From Jiangella anatolica (lineage in GTDB: Bacteria; Actinomycetota; Actinomycetes; Jiangellales; Jiangellaceae), in assembly GCF_003236295.1 (NCBI RefSeq), contig NZ_POTW01000007.1, forward strand, positions 1-64,000: a stretch of DNA of 64,000 bases, written 5' to 3'. Position numbers and translations under genes: made by a program. Below are positions 14,834 through 22,442 of the stretch, one piece after another (positions within the stretch are counted from its first letter, which is position 1; the number at the start of each line of letters is the position of its first letter). The notes beneath the pieces were generated by a model that ran no database searches, was not told the DNA's origin, and was given only the letters and a program-made list of their open reading frames with translations.

Positions 14834-17176
14834 ATGACCAGGAGATTCAACGGGACGATCGACGTCGACGCGCGGGACTCGACCCCGGACTGGGCGCCGT
14901 ACCTGCAGCCGGTGGCGCCGGACGGCGCGCCCAACGTCCTGTACATCGTGCTCGACGACGTCGGGTTCTCGGCGATGGAACCGTGGGGCGGGCTGATCGA
15001 GACGCCGAACATCCGGCGGCTGGCCGAGCGCGGCCTGACGTACACGAACTGGCACACGACGGCGCTGTGCTCGCCGACCCGGTCCTCGCTGCTGACCGGG
15101 CGGAACCACACGACCAACGGGATGGCCTGCATCGCCGAGGCGACCGTCGGCTTCCCGAACGGCAACGGCCACATCCCGTTCGAGTGCGCGACGATCGCCG
15201 AGGTGCTGGGGGAGCGCGGCTGGAACACCTACATGCTCGGCAAGTGGCACCTGTGCCCGTCGGACGAGATGAACCTCGCCTCGACGAAGCGGAACTGGCC
15301 GGTCGGCCGCGGCTTCGAGCGCTACTACGGCTTCCTCGGCGGCGAGACCAACCAGTGGTACCCGGACCTCGTCTACGACAACCACCCGGTGGAACAGCCG
15401 GCGCTGCCCGAGGACGGCTACCACCTGACGACGGACCTGACCGACCGGGCGATCGAGTTCATCCGCGACGCGAAGATGATCACGCCGGACAAGCCGTTCT
15501 TCATGTACTTCTGCCCGGGCGCGACGCACGCGCCGCACCATGCGCCGCGGGAGTGGATCGACCGGTACCGCGGCCGGTTCGACGAGGGCTACGAGGCGTA
15601 CCGGGAGCGGGTGTTCGCCCGGCAGAAGGAGCTGGGCATCTTCCCCGCGGACGCGGAGCTGTCGTCGCTGAACCCGTACGTGGGCGAGCGCTCGCCGGAC
15701 GGGAAGCCGTGGCCGGCCCTCGACATCGTGCGGCCCTGGGCCGAGCTCCCGGACGAGGAGAAGCGGCTGTTCTGCCGGATGGCCGAGGTGTACGCCGGCT
15801 TCCTGTCGCACACCGACCACGAGATCGGACGGCTGCTGGACCACCTCGACGAGACCGGCGAGTTCGACAACACCGTCATCGTGCTGGTCTCCGACAACGG
15901 CGCCAGCGGCGAGGGCGGGCCGAACGGGTCGGTGAACGAGAACAAGTTCTTCAACGACATCCCCGACGACATCGAGGAGAACCTGCGCTACCTCGACCAG
16001 CTCGGGTCGCCGTCGACGTACAACCACTACCCGGTGGGCTGGGCCTGGGCGTTCAACACGCCGTTCAAGATGTGGAAGCGGTACAACTTCGAGGGCGGCG
16101 TGGCCGACCCGCTGCTGGTGTCGTGGCCGGCCGGGATCGCGGCGCAGGGAGAGCTGCGGCACCAGTTCCTGCACGCCACCGACATCGTCCCGACGATCTA
16201 CGACATCCTCGGCGTCGACCTGCCCGGGACGGTGAAGGGCTACCCGCAGGTCCCCCTGGAGGGCGTGAGCTTCCGCTCGACGTTCCAGAGCGACGACGTC
16301 CCGACGCCGAAGGAGTCGGCGTTCTTCTCGATGCTCGGGTCCCGCGCGGTCTGGCACAAGGGCTGGAAGGCGGTCACCGTCCACCCGACGATCGCCGGCT
16401 GGGGCCACTTCGACGAGGACCGCTGGGAGCTCTACCACACCGACGTCGACCCGACGGAGACCCGCGACCTCGCCGCCGAGCACCCCGTCAAGCTGCAGGA
16501 GATGATCGGCCACTGGTTCCACCTGGCCGGGATGTACCACGGCCTGCCGCTGGTCGACGCGATGGCGGTCGAGGTGCTGGCCGACCCGACCCGGCCGCAG
16601 GTGGCGCCGCCGCGCGGGAAGTACGTCTACTACCCGGGCACGGCCGAGGTGCCGGAGTCGGCGGCGGTGAACATCCGCAACCGGAACTACTCCATCGCCG
16701 TCGAGGTGCACGTCGACAGCGTGGACGCGCAGGGCGTGCTGTTCTCGCACGGCGCCCGGTTCGGCGGGCACGCGCTGTACGTCAAGGACGGCCGGCTGCA
16801 CTACGTCTACAACTACGTCGGCAGCAACGTGCAGACGGTCGTCGGCGACGCGCCGGTGCCGACGGGCGACGTCGTGCTGTCCGCGGCCTTCGTCAAGGAC
16901 GGCGACACCATGCCGACCACCGGCACCGTCAGCCTCTACATCGACGACCGCCAGGTCGGCGAGGGTGTCGTCACCACCCAGCCGGGCAACTTCTCGCTGG
17001 TCGGCGAGGGCCTCAACGTCGGCAGCGACCCGGCCTCGCCGGTGACCGAGGACTATCCGGGAACCAGCCCGTTCGCGTTCACCGGCGGCACCATCAGGGC
17101 CGCGATCGTCGACGTCTCCGGCGAGCCGTTCGTCGACCTGGAGAAGGAGGCGACCGCGATGATGGCGCGGGAGTGA
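14834..17176 (+). CDS. Type I sulfatase (arylsulfatase), formylglycine-dependent
   Basis: This 780-residue protein has the metal-binding D41-D42 in YIVLDDVGFSAME and the C79-S-P-T-R83 motif that a formylglycine-generating enzyme converts to the catalytic aldehyde. Further signatures are LLTGRNHTTNGM, MLGKWHL, PGATHAPHHAP and VSDNGASGEGGPNGS. The last 170 residues (about 610-780) form a beta-sandwich resembling a concanavalin-like or C-terminal arylsulfatase domain. No signal peptide is visible, so it is probably cytoplasmic and acts on imported sulfate esters. The strong AAGGAGAG site lies right after the CcdA stop, so readthrough from the upstream operon is possible. The enzyme that would activate it is not in the window. 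Confidence 0.93.
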   Translation: MTRRFNGTIDVDARDSTPDWAPYLQPVAPDGAPNVLYIVLDDVGFSAMEPWGGLIETPNIRRLAERGLTYTNWHTTALCSPTRSSLLTGRNHTTNGMACIAEATVGFPNGNGHIPFECATIAEVLGERGWNTYMLGKWHLCPSDEMNLASTKRNWPVGRGFERYYGFLGGETNQWYPDLVYDNHPVEQPALPEDGYHLTTDLTDRAIEFIRDAKMITPDKPFFMYFCPGATHAPHHAPREWIDRYRGRFDEGYEAYRERVFARQKELGIFPADAELSSLNPYVGERSPDGKPWPALDIVRPWAELPDEEKRLFCRMAEVYAGFLSHTDHEIGRLLDHLDETGEFDNTVIVLVSDNGASGEGGPNGSVNENKFFNDIPDDIEENLRYLDQLGSPSTYNHYPVGWAWAFNTPFKMWKRYNFEGGVADPLLVSWPAGIAAQGELRHQFLHATDIVPTIYDILGVDLPGTVKGYPQVPLEGVSFRSTFQSDDVPTPKESAFFSMLGSRAVWHKGWKAVTVHPTIAGWGHFDEDRWELYHTDVDPTETRDLAAEHPVKLQEMIGHWFHLAGMYHGLPLVDAMAVEVLADPTRPQVAPPRGKYVYYPGTAEVPESAAVNIRNRNYSIAVEVHVDSVDAQGVLFSHGARFGGHALYVKDGRLHYVYNYVGSNVQTVVGDAPVPTGDVVLSAAFVKDGDTMPTTGTVSLYIDDRQVGEGVVTTQPGNFSLVGEGLNVGSDPASPVTEDYPGTSPFAFTGGTIRAAIVDVSGEPFVDLEKEATAMMARE

Positions 17177-17195
17177 CGAACGGACGACGCCTGCG

Positions 17196-17214
17196 CCCCG
17201 GCGCTCAGCCGGGG
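17196..17214. terminator. Possible bidirectional hairpin terminator
   Basis: CCCCGGC and GCCGGGG with a 5-nt loop lie between the convergent sulfatase and YciI genes, overlapping the YciI stop codon. The stem is strong, but no T-tract follows on either strand. Function is inferred from position only. Confidence 0.35.
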
Positions 17215-17543
17215 AGCGCGTCGCCCGGGAAGCCGAGGCACGGGTGGACCTCGCACAGGATCATCCCGGCCCGGACGCACGGGTCGGCGGCCATGATCTC
17301 CTCGGCCTCCTCGACCGGCACGGTCATGACGGCCGCGCCGGCCATCGGCCCGGCGGGGACCGGGCACAGGACCGCGATGGTCCCGTCGGCGCGCAACGAC
17401 ACCATCCGCCGCTGGTGCTCGCGCTCGATCTCCTCCGCGCCGTCCATGTGCCGCTGCGGGCCCCACCGCAGCAGTGCCAGGCTGTACGGCTTCGCCGACG
17501 CCGCCAGCTCCTGGACCTGCTGGTCCGTCACGGACGTGCTCAT
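17205..17543 (-). CDS. YciI-like domain protein
   Basis: This 112-residue protein matches the YciI/YCII dimeric alpha-beta barrel family in size and pattern: ALLRWGPQRHMDGAEEIEREHQ at the N-terminal strand and helix, then MVSLRADGTIAVLCPVP and VEEAEEIMAADPCVRAGM. The ATG at 17543 is preceded by GAGGAGAGC. It is followed upstream by the SnoaL gene 44 bp away and may be in its operon. The catalytic role is unknown. ECF42 sigma genes often regulate YCII proteins, and one such sigma factor is 14 kb away. Confidence 0.75.
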   Translation of the reverse strand: MSTSVTDQQVQELAASAKPYSLALLRWGPQRHMDGAEEIEREHQRRMVSLRADGTIAVLCPVPAGPMAGAAVMTVPVEEAEEIMAADPCVRAGMILCEVHPCLGFPGDALPG

Positions 17544-17587
17544 GCGCTCTCCTCGATCCGGTCCGCCGGGCGGTGCAGCGCAGTCTC

Positions 17588-18112
17588 TCACGCGGCTCGG
17601 CGGGCCCGCCTCGTGGCGCGGACGCAGCGCAGCAGGTACGCCGGGGTGGGCGGGATCCAGCCGAGCTGGATGGCCATGCCCTGGTCGTCGCGGACCGCCC
17701 AGTGCTCGACGACGAGCCCGTCCTCGATCCGCTGGAAGTGCGCCTGCCGGACGGTGAAGGTCCGGCCGGTCGGGGCGAACGCCCGCTCGACGGCGCCGCC
17801 GGGGGTCCAGACGACGAAGTCGCCGGTGTGCCGGCCCGAGAGGGTGCCGTAGGTGACGACGAGGTCGCCCTCGACGACGTCGCGCTCGGTGACCCAGACG
17901 AGGTCGTCGAACGCCGCGCGCAGCCACTGGCCGGTCGCGTGGAAGGCCTCGGGGCCGGCGCCGCGGGTGGCCGGCGGCTCGGTGGCTGCCTCCCGGTTGA
18001 CGGCGTCGGGGTGGACGAGCGCCGCGAGGTCGGCCACCGAGCCGGCGAGGACGGCCCGGATGGACCGTTCGGCGATGCCGGCGAGGTCGGTGCGCGCAAG
18101 GGTCGTGGACAT
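17588..18112 (-). CDS. SnoaL-like (NTF2-fold) protein
   Basis: This 174-residue protein has a SnoaL/NTF2-type cone fold: helices IAERSIRAVLAGSVADLAALVHPDAVNREA, then strands DLVVTYGTLSGRHTGDFV, FTVRQAHFQRIEDGLVVEHWAVRDDQGMAIQLG. The family includes polyketide cyclases, ester hydrolases and many uncharacterised proteins. The ATG at 18112 lies within 8 bp of a perfect inverted repeat shared with the divergent TetR gene, so TetR repression is likely. The C-terminal basic tail CVRATRRARRA is not part of the fold. Confidence 0.8.
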   Translation of the reverse strand: MSTTLARTDLAGIAERSIRAVLAGSVADLAALVHPDAVNREAATEPPATRGAGPEAFHATGQWLRAAFDDLVWVTERDVVEGDLVVTYGTLSGRHTGDFVVWTPGGAVERAFAPTGRTFTVRQAHFQRIEDGLVVEHWAVRDDQGMAIQLGWIPPTPAYLLRCVRATRRARRAA

Positions 18113-18119
18113 GATCGGC

Positions 18120-18170
18120 CTTTCGATACAGTGAGCTGGAATCAATTGGTACAGTAGGCTGTATCGAAAG
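18120..18170. promoter_or_regulatory. Long inverted repeat, likely TetR operator
   Basis: CTTTCGATACAG (18120-18131) is mirrored perfectly by CTGTATCGAAAG (18159-18170), with 27 nt between. A second TACAGT copy inside the spacer (18150-18155) gives overlapping direct repeats. It fills the 80-bp region between the SnoaL gene and the TetR gene. Two dimers could bind, one at each arm, or a loop could form. Confidence 0.7.
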
Positions 18171-18192
18171 TTCGCGCAACCCCCGGAGACCC

Positions 18193-18813
18193 GTGCCCTA
18201 CGACAACAGCCTCCGCACCGCCGCGGCCAGGGCGACGCGGGCCCGCGTGCTCGCCGCGGCGCGCACGTCGTTCGTCGAGCGGGGGTTCGCCGGCACCACC
18301 ATCCGCCACGTCGCGCAGCAGGCCGAGGTGTCGCAGGAGACGATCTACAAGTCCTTCGGCGGCAAGGCCGGGTTGCTGAAGGCGGTCTACGACACGTCGC
18401 TGGCCGGCGACGACGAGGACGTGCCGCTGGCGCGGCGGCCGGAGGCGCTCGCCGTCCTCGACGCCGCCGGACCGGCCGAGGCGGCCGCCGCCTACGCCCG
18501 GCTGGCCCAGCTGATCTCCGAGCGCGTCGACCCGCTGGTGCGGGTGCTGCTGGGCTCACGCGACACCGACGCCGCGCTGGCGGCGTTCGCCCGCACCATC
18601 GACGGGGAGCGACGGGCGGGCAGCGCCTTCTGGGTCGGCCACTGGCACGCCGCGGGCTGGCTGCGCGCGGACCTCGACGTCGAGAGGGCCGCGGACATCC
18701 TCTGGGCGGTGAACTCCAACGAGCCGCGCTGGCTGCTGAGCGACCGCGGCTGGACCGCCGACGAGATCGCCGCCTGGCTGGCCGGCACCATCCGGCACAC
18801 CCTGTTCCGCTGA
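18193..18813 (+). CDS. TetR family transcriptional regulator
   Basis: This 206-residue protein has an N-terminal TetR helix-turn-helix (RVLAAARTSFVERGFAGTTIRHVAQQAEVSQETIYKSFGGKAGLL, residues about 17-60) and a ligand-binding region in which RVLLGSRDTDAALAAF and WAVNSNEPRWLL are visible. GTG start. It is divergent from the SnoaL gene with the inverted repeat between them. The inducer is unknown. Confidence 0.92.
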   Translation: MPYDNSLRTAAARATRARVLAAARTSFVERGFAGTTIRHVAQQAEVSQETIYKSFGGKAGLLKAVYDTSLAGDDEDVPLARRPEALAVLDAAGPAEAAAAYARLAQLISERVDPLVRVLLGSRDTDAALAAFARTIDGERRAGSAFWVGHWHAAGWLRADLDVERAADILWAVNSNEPRWLLSDRGWTADEIAAWLAGTIRHTLFR

Positions 18814-18896
18814 CACCGGGATGAAATCCGTCCAAGACGGCGGGCGGGCTCGGGTCGCAGCGTGTCCGGAGCAGCCCGACACGCGAGGAGGGCAAC

Positions 18897-19454
18897 GTGA
18901 GCGATCCCGCCGCGGCGCTGGCGAGCCAGGTCCGCACCATCGAGCGGTCCACGGGCCGGACCGTCGGCCAGTGGGCCGAGGTGGTCGCGGCCGCCGGCCT
19001 GGAGAAGCACGGGCAGATCGTGTCGTTCCTGAAGACCGAGCACGGTCTCACCCACGGCAACGCGAACACGCTGGCGCACCGGATCCGCGAGAGCAGCGGC
19101 GACGGGCCGCCGTCGGACGCGGAGCTGCTCGACGCCCAGTACCGAGGCGCCAAGGCGGCGCTGCGGCCGATCTACGACGAGGTCGTGCTCGTCGCGACGG
19201 GGCTCGGCGACGACGTGACGGTGGCGGTGAAGAAGACCGGCGTGAGCCTGCGCCGGAAGAAGCAGTTCGCGCTGGTCGAGGCCCCGTCGGCGAAGCGGCT
19301 CCAGCTCGGGTTCAACCTGCGCGGGGTGGCGCCGACGGACCGGCTGCGCGCGATGACCGGCATGTGCACCCACGCGACCGACCTGACCGACGTCGGCGAC
19401 GTGGACGACCTGGTGGCGGGCTGGCTGCGGGCGGCCTACGACGGCGCCGGCTGA
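18897..19454 (+). CDS. DUF4287 and DUF5655 domain protein
   Basis: In this 185-residue protein, residues 1-75 match DUF4287 (TIERSTGRTVGQWAEVVAAAG, then LKTEHGLTHGNANTLAHR). The C-terminal part matches DUF5655 (AALRPIYDEVV, VKKTGVSLRRKKQFALVEAPS, LQLGFNLRG, and a closing helix WLRAAYDGAG). DUF5655 is thought to be a transport or nucleic-acid-linked domain, but no function is established. GTG start with GAGGAGGG. It stands alone between TetR and AraC regulators. Confidence 0.8.
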   Translation: MSDPAAALASQVRTIERSTGRTVGQWAEVVAAAGLEKHGQIVSFLKTEHGLTHGNANTLAHRIRESSGDGPPSDAELLDAQYRGAKAALRPIYDEVVLVATGLGDDVTVAVKKTGVSLRRKKQFALVEAPSAKRLQLGFNLRGVAPTDRLRAMTGMCTHATDLTDVGDVDDLVAGWLRAAYDGAG

Positions 19455-19497
19455 CGTCGGCAGGCGGCGGGCGGCGGGGGCGGGGCACACTGGTCGC

Positions 19498-20331
19498 GTG
19501 GAGTTCCAGTTCGTCTCCCGCCGGCCGGCCGCGCTGGAGCGGTTCGTCGAGTCGGTCTGGTATGCCCGCGGCCGCATCGACTACACGTCCGAGCGGATCG
19601 CGCCCACCGGCTCCACGGTCGCCGTCGTCGTGCTCGGCGACCCGATCCGCGAGTGGCCCGCCGACGGCGCCGGCGACCCGCTGACCACGAGCACCGGGTT
19701 CCTCATCGGCCCGCACGACCGCCCGGTCGTCAACGAGCCGCTGGGCGAGACGCACTGCGTCGGGGTCGTGACGACGCCGGTCGGCTGCGGCCCGCTGTTC
19801 GGGCTGTCGCCGCCGGCGCTGCGCGGCCGGGTGGTCGAGCTGCTCGACGTGTGGCCGGCCGCGGCCGGGCTGCGGCGGTCGTTGCTGGCCCGCAACGCGT
19901 CGCCCGACGAGCTGCTGGACCTCGTCACCGCGACGCTCGCCGCTCAGGAGCCGCGCGCCACGGCCGCCGTCGACCGGTGCGAGCGGGCGGTCGCGGCGCT
20001 GGAGGCCGACCCGGCGCGCGGCATCGGGGCGCTGGCCGCCGAGCTCGGGATCTCGCACGGCCACCTGGACAAGGAGTTCCTCGACGTCGTCGGCCTCAGC
20101 CCGCGGGCGCTGGCCCGCATCCTGCGGCTGCGCGTCCTGCTGGCCCGGCTCGACGTGTACGGCGCGGTCGACTGGGCCGAGCTGGCCGCCGACCTGGGCT
20201 GGTTCGACCAGAGCCACCTCATCCGCGACTTCAGACGGCACACCGGCGTCACGCCGTCGGAGTACGTGGCGGCGCAGCGCGGCAGCTTCGCACCCGACCA
20301 GGCCGCGCCGGGGTTCGTGCCCAAGCGCTAG
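19498..20331 (+). CDS. AraC family transcriptional regulator
   Basis: This 277-residue protein has an N-terminal sensing domain (DUF6597-like: EFQFVSRRPAALERFVESVWYARG) and a C-terminal AraC helix-turn-helix pair, IGALAAELGISHGHLDKEFLDVVGLSPRALARILRL and WAELAADLGWFDQSHLIRDFRRHTGVTPSEYV. GTG start. It converges on the transporter at 20328 with a 4-bp overlap of stops (CTAG). The target is unknown. Confidence 0.88.
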   Translation: MEFQFVSRRPAALERFVESVWYARGRIDYTSERIAPTGSTVAVVVLGDPIREWPADGAGDPLTTSTGFLIGPHDRPVVNEPLGETHCVGVVTTPVGCGPLFGLSPPALRGRVVELLDVWPAAAGLRRSLLARNASPDELLDLVTATLAAQEPRATAAVDRCERAVAALEADPARGIGALAAELGISHGHLDKEFLDVVGLSPRALARILRLRVLLARLDVYGAVDWAELAADLGWFDQSHLIRDFRRHTGVTPSEYVAAQRGSFAPDQAAPGFVPKR

Positions 20332-21749
20332 TCGGGACGCTGGACGAAGAACGAGCCGGCGACGATCAGCAGGGACACGACTGCGGCCAGCATCGCGGCC
20401 GCGTGCACGCCGTCCGCCGCGGCGGCGGGGCTGACGGCGCCGCCGCCGAGCCCGGGCCCGGACCACGCCGCGTAGACGGCCACGAAGACAGCGGTCCCGG
20501 CGGCGGCCGCGACCTTGTCGAACGTGTTGACGGCGACGCTGGCATCCGGCTGCAGCGCCGGGTGCACCGCGTGCAGCGCCGTCGTGATGATCGGCATGAA
20601 CAGCGTGGTCAGGCCGACGTACAGGACGACATGGACGGCGACGGCGGCGGCCGGATGCGATGCCTCGGTGAGCAGCGTCATGCCCCACAGCGACAGGCTG
20701 ACCAGGACGCTGCCGGGCACCGCGACGACGCGCGGGCCGAACCGGTCGTACAGCCGGCCGACGACCGGCGCGGTGAGGCCGCCGGCGACCGCGCCGGGCA
20801 CCTGCAGCAGGCCCGCGTCGCCGGGATCGAGCTCCAGCGCCAGCTGGAGATAGAGCTGCAGCATCATGATGACGCCGAACAGCAGCGCCGAGCCGACGAC
20901 GAGCAGCGCCATCGACACGGTGAAGGCGCCGTACCGGAACGTCCGAAGGTCCAGCAGCGCACGGTCGCGCCCGTGCAGCCGCAGCTGCCGGACCACGAAG
21001 CCGCCCAGCGCGGCGACGCCGATCCCGAGGCAGACCCACGCGGCGTACCCGGACCCGGATCCGGCGCCGTCGTCGGGCCCGGCGCTGGTGAGGCCGTAGA
21101 CCAGCCCGCCGAAGCCCGCCGTCGACAGCAGCACCGACAGCGCGTCGAGCCGGACCGGACGGGGCTGCAGCACGTCCCGGCCGCCGCGCAGCCCGACGAC
21201 GACGATGACCAGCGCGATCGGGAGGATCGCCCAGAACGTCCAGCGCCAGGTCAGTCGGTCCAGCATCAGCCCCGCGACCGTCGGGCCGAGGACGGGCGCG
21301 ATCGCCAGCACGGCGGACACGGTGCCCAGCATCCGTCCGCGCTGGATCACCGGGACCACGATGATCATCACCGTCATCAGCATCGGCCAGAGGACGGCGC
21401 CGCCGGAGGCCTGGACGACGCGGGCCACGAGCAGCAGCTCGAACCCCGGCGCGAGACCGGCCAGCACGGTGCCGAGCACGAACGTCGCCATCGCGGCCGC
21501 GAACACCACCGTGGTGCGCAGCCGCCGCAGCAGGAACCCGGCGATCGGCGTCATGACGGCCAGCCCGAGCATGAAGCCGCTGGTCAGCCACTGGGCGGTG
21601 GCGGCGCCGATCTCGAGGTCGGCCATGATCGACGGCAGCGCCACCATCGTCATCGTCTGGCTCAGCAGCACCACGAAGGCAGCGCCGGCGATGACCCAGA
21701 CGACGCCCACAGCGGCCGGTCTCCGCGTGGATTCCGCAACGTCGGCCAC
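20328..21749 (-). CDS. MFS transporter, DHA2-type (14 TM)
   Basis: This protein of about 473 residues has fourteen hydrophobic segments, the MFS motif GFLLRRLRTTVVFA after helix 2, a motif-C-like APVLGPTVAGLMLD in helix 5 and WRWTFWAILPIALV, which is typical of DHA2 drug-efflux proteins. I take the GTG at 21749, which has a GAGGCGGGGG ribosome site. The ATG at 21773 has none and lies inside an operator-like repeat. The tandem operator pairs upstream place it in the inferred SorC sugar regulon, unusual for an efflux-type carrier. It may export a sugar or a toxic intermediate. Confidence 0.85.
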   Translation of the reverse strand: MADVAESTRRPAAVGVVWVIAGAAFVVLLSQTMTMVALPSIMADLEIGAATAQWLTSGFMLGLAVMTPIAGFLLRRLRTTVVFAAAMATFVLGTVLAGLAPGFELLLVARVVQASGGAVLWPMLMTVMIIVVPVIQRGRMLGTVSAVLAIAPVLGPTVAGLMLDRLTWRWTFWAILPIALVIVVVGLRGGRDVLQPRPVRLDALSVLLSTAGFGGLVYGLTSAGPDDGAGSGSGYAAWVCLGIGVAALGGFVVRQLRLHGRDRALLDLRTFRYGAFTVSMALLVVGSALLFGVIMMLQLYLQLALELDPGDAGLLQVPGAVAGGLTAPVVGRLYDRFGPRVVAVPGSVLVSLSLWGMTLLTEASHPAAAVAVHVVLYVGLTTLFMPIITTALHAVHPALQPDASVAVNTFDKVAAAAGTAVFVAVYAAWSGPGLGGGAVSPAAAADGVHAAAMLAAVVSLLIVAGSFFVQRPD

Positions 21750-21767
21750 CGTTCGCCCCCGCCTCGT

Positions 21768-21798
21768 GGTCATTTGGTCGCAGGGCGAACGTATGCTC
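21768..21798. promoter_or_regulatory. Tandem operator pair A (SorC-type), MFS promoter
   Basis: GGTCATTTGGTC at 21768-21779 and GAACGTATGCTC at 21787-21798 lie 19 bp apart, start to start. They fit the NNNCNNNTGNNC pattern shared by all six pairs in 21.7-41.8 kb. They sit directly upstream of the MFS start. Confidence 0.55.
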
Positions 21799-21824
21799 AC
21801 GCGCGGCGGGTGTCAATGCTGATG

Positions 21825-21855
21825 TAACAGATGATCGGATGGTGGACATGTGCTC
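21825..21855. promoter_or_regulatory. Tandem operator pair B (SorC-type), isomerase promoter
   Basis: TAACAGATGATC at 21825-21836 and GGACATGTGCTC at 21844-21855 lie 19 bp apart, 48 bp upstream of the D-lyxose isomerase start. Pair B is displaced from pair A by exactly 57 bp (three times 19), so all four copies share one helical register. Confidence 0.55.
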
Positions 21856-21902
21856 ATTCGGTCCCGATACTGGGATGACGAGACCGAGAGGAGACCCCAG
21901 CC

Positions 21903-22439
21903 ATGTTGTCGTCCGCGCAGGTCGAGGAGGCCAGGGAGTACGCCGCGCAGCGGTTCGCCGAGGCCGGGATCGTCATCACCGAGCCGGAGCGTGCCGCGAT
22001 CGAGGTGTCCGACTTCGGCCTGTCCGACCTCGACCGCACGGGGCTGCAGCTGATCGTCTACGTCAACACCGACCGGGTGTGCGCGAAGGAGATCGTGCTG
22101 AAGCCGGGCCAGACCTGCCCCGAGCACCGCCACGTCGGGACCGGCGGCGAGCCGGGCAAGGAGGAGACCTTCCGGGTGCGACGCGGGACGGTGTACGTGT
22201 ACACCGAGGGCACGCCCGCGGCCACGCCTTTGGCGAGCCCTGCTCGCCGGGAGCACTACACGGCCTGGCACGAGATCGTGCTGAGGGCCGGCGAGCAGCA
22301 CACGGTGCCGCCGGACACGCTGCACTGGTTCCAGGCCGGGCCCGAGGGCGCGATCGTCAGCGAGTTCTCCACCCGCAGCACCGACGAGACCGACGTCTTC
22401 ACCGACCCCGACATCGCCCGGCTGACCGTGGTCGGGTGA
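21903..22439 (+). CDS. D-lyxose isomerase (cupin-type)
   Basis: This 178-residue cupin has the D-lyxose ketol-isomerase signature: KEIVLKPGQTCPEHRH with metal ligands H75 and H77, then GKEETF with E88, and the second cupin motif TVPPDTLHWFQAGPEGAIVSEFSTRS with H141. This family interconverts D-lyxose and D-xylulose and also D-mannose and D-fructose with varied efficiency. The ATG is preceded by GAGAGGAGACC. It is divergent from the MFS gene over two operator pairs and converges on the six-gene catabolic operon with only 3 bp between stops. With GH2 mannosidase-like genes in the same regulon, a D-mannose to D-fructose role is plausible (inference). Confidence 0.9.
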   Translation: MLSSAQVEEAREYAAQRFAEAGIVITEPERAAIEVSDFGLSDLDRTGLQLIVYVNTDRVCAKEIVLKPGQTCPEHRHVGTGGEPGKEETFRVRRGTVYVYTEGTPAATPLASPARREHYTAWHEIVLRAGEQHTVPPDTLHWFQAGPEGAIVSEFSTRSTDETDVFTDPDIARLTVVG

Positions 22440-22442
22440 GGA

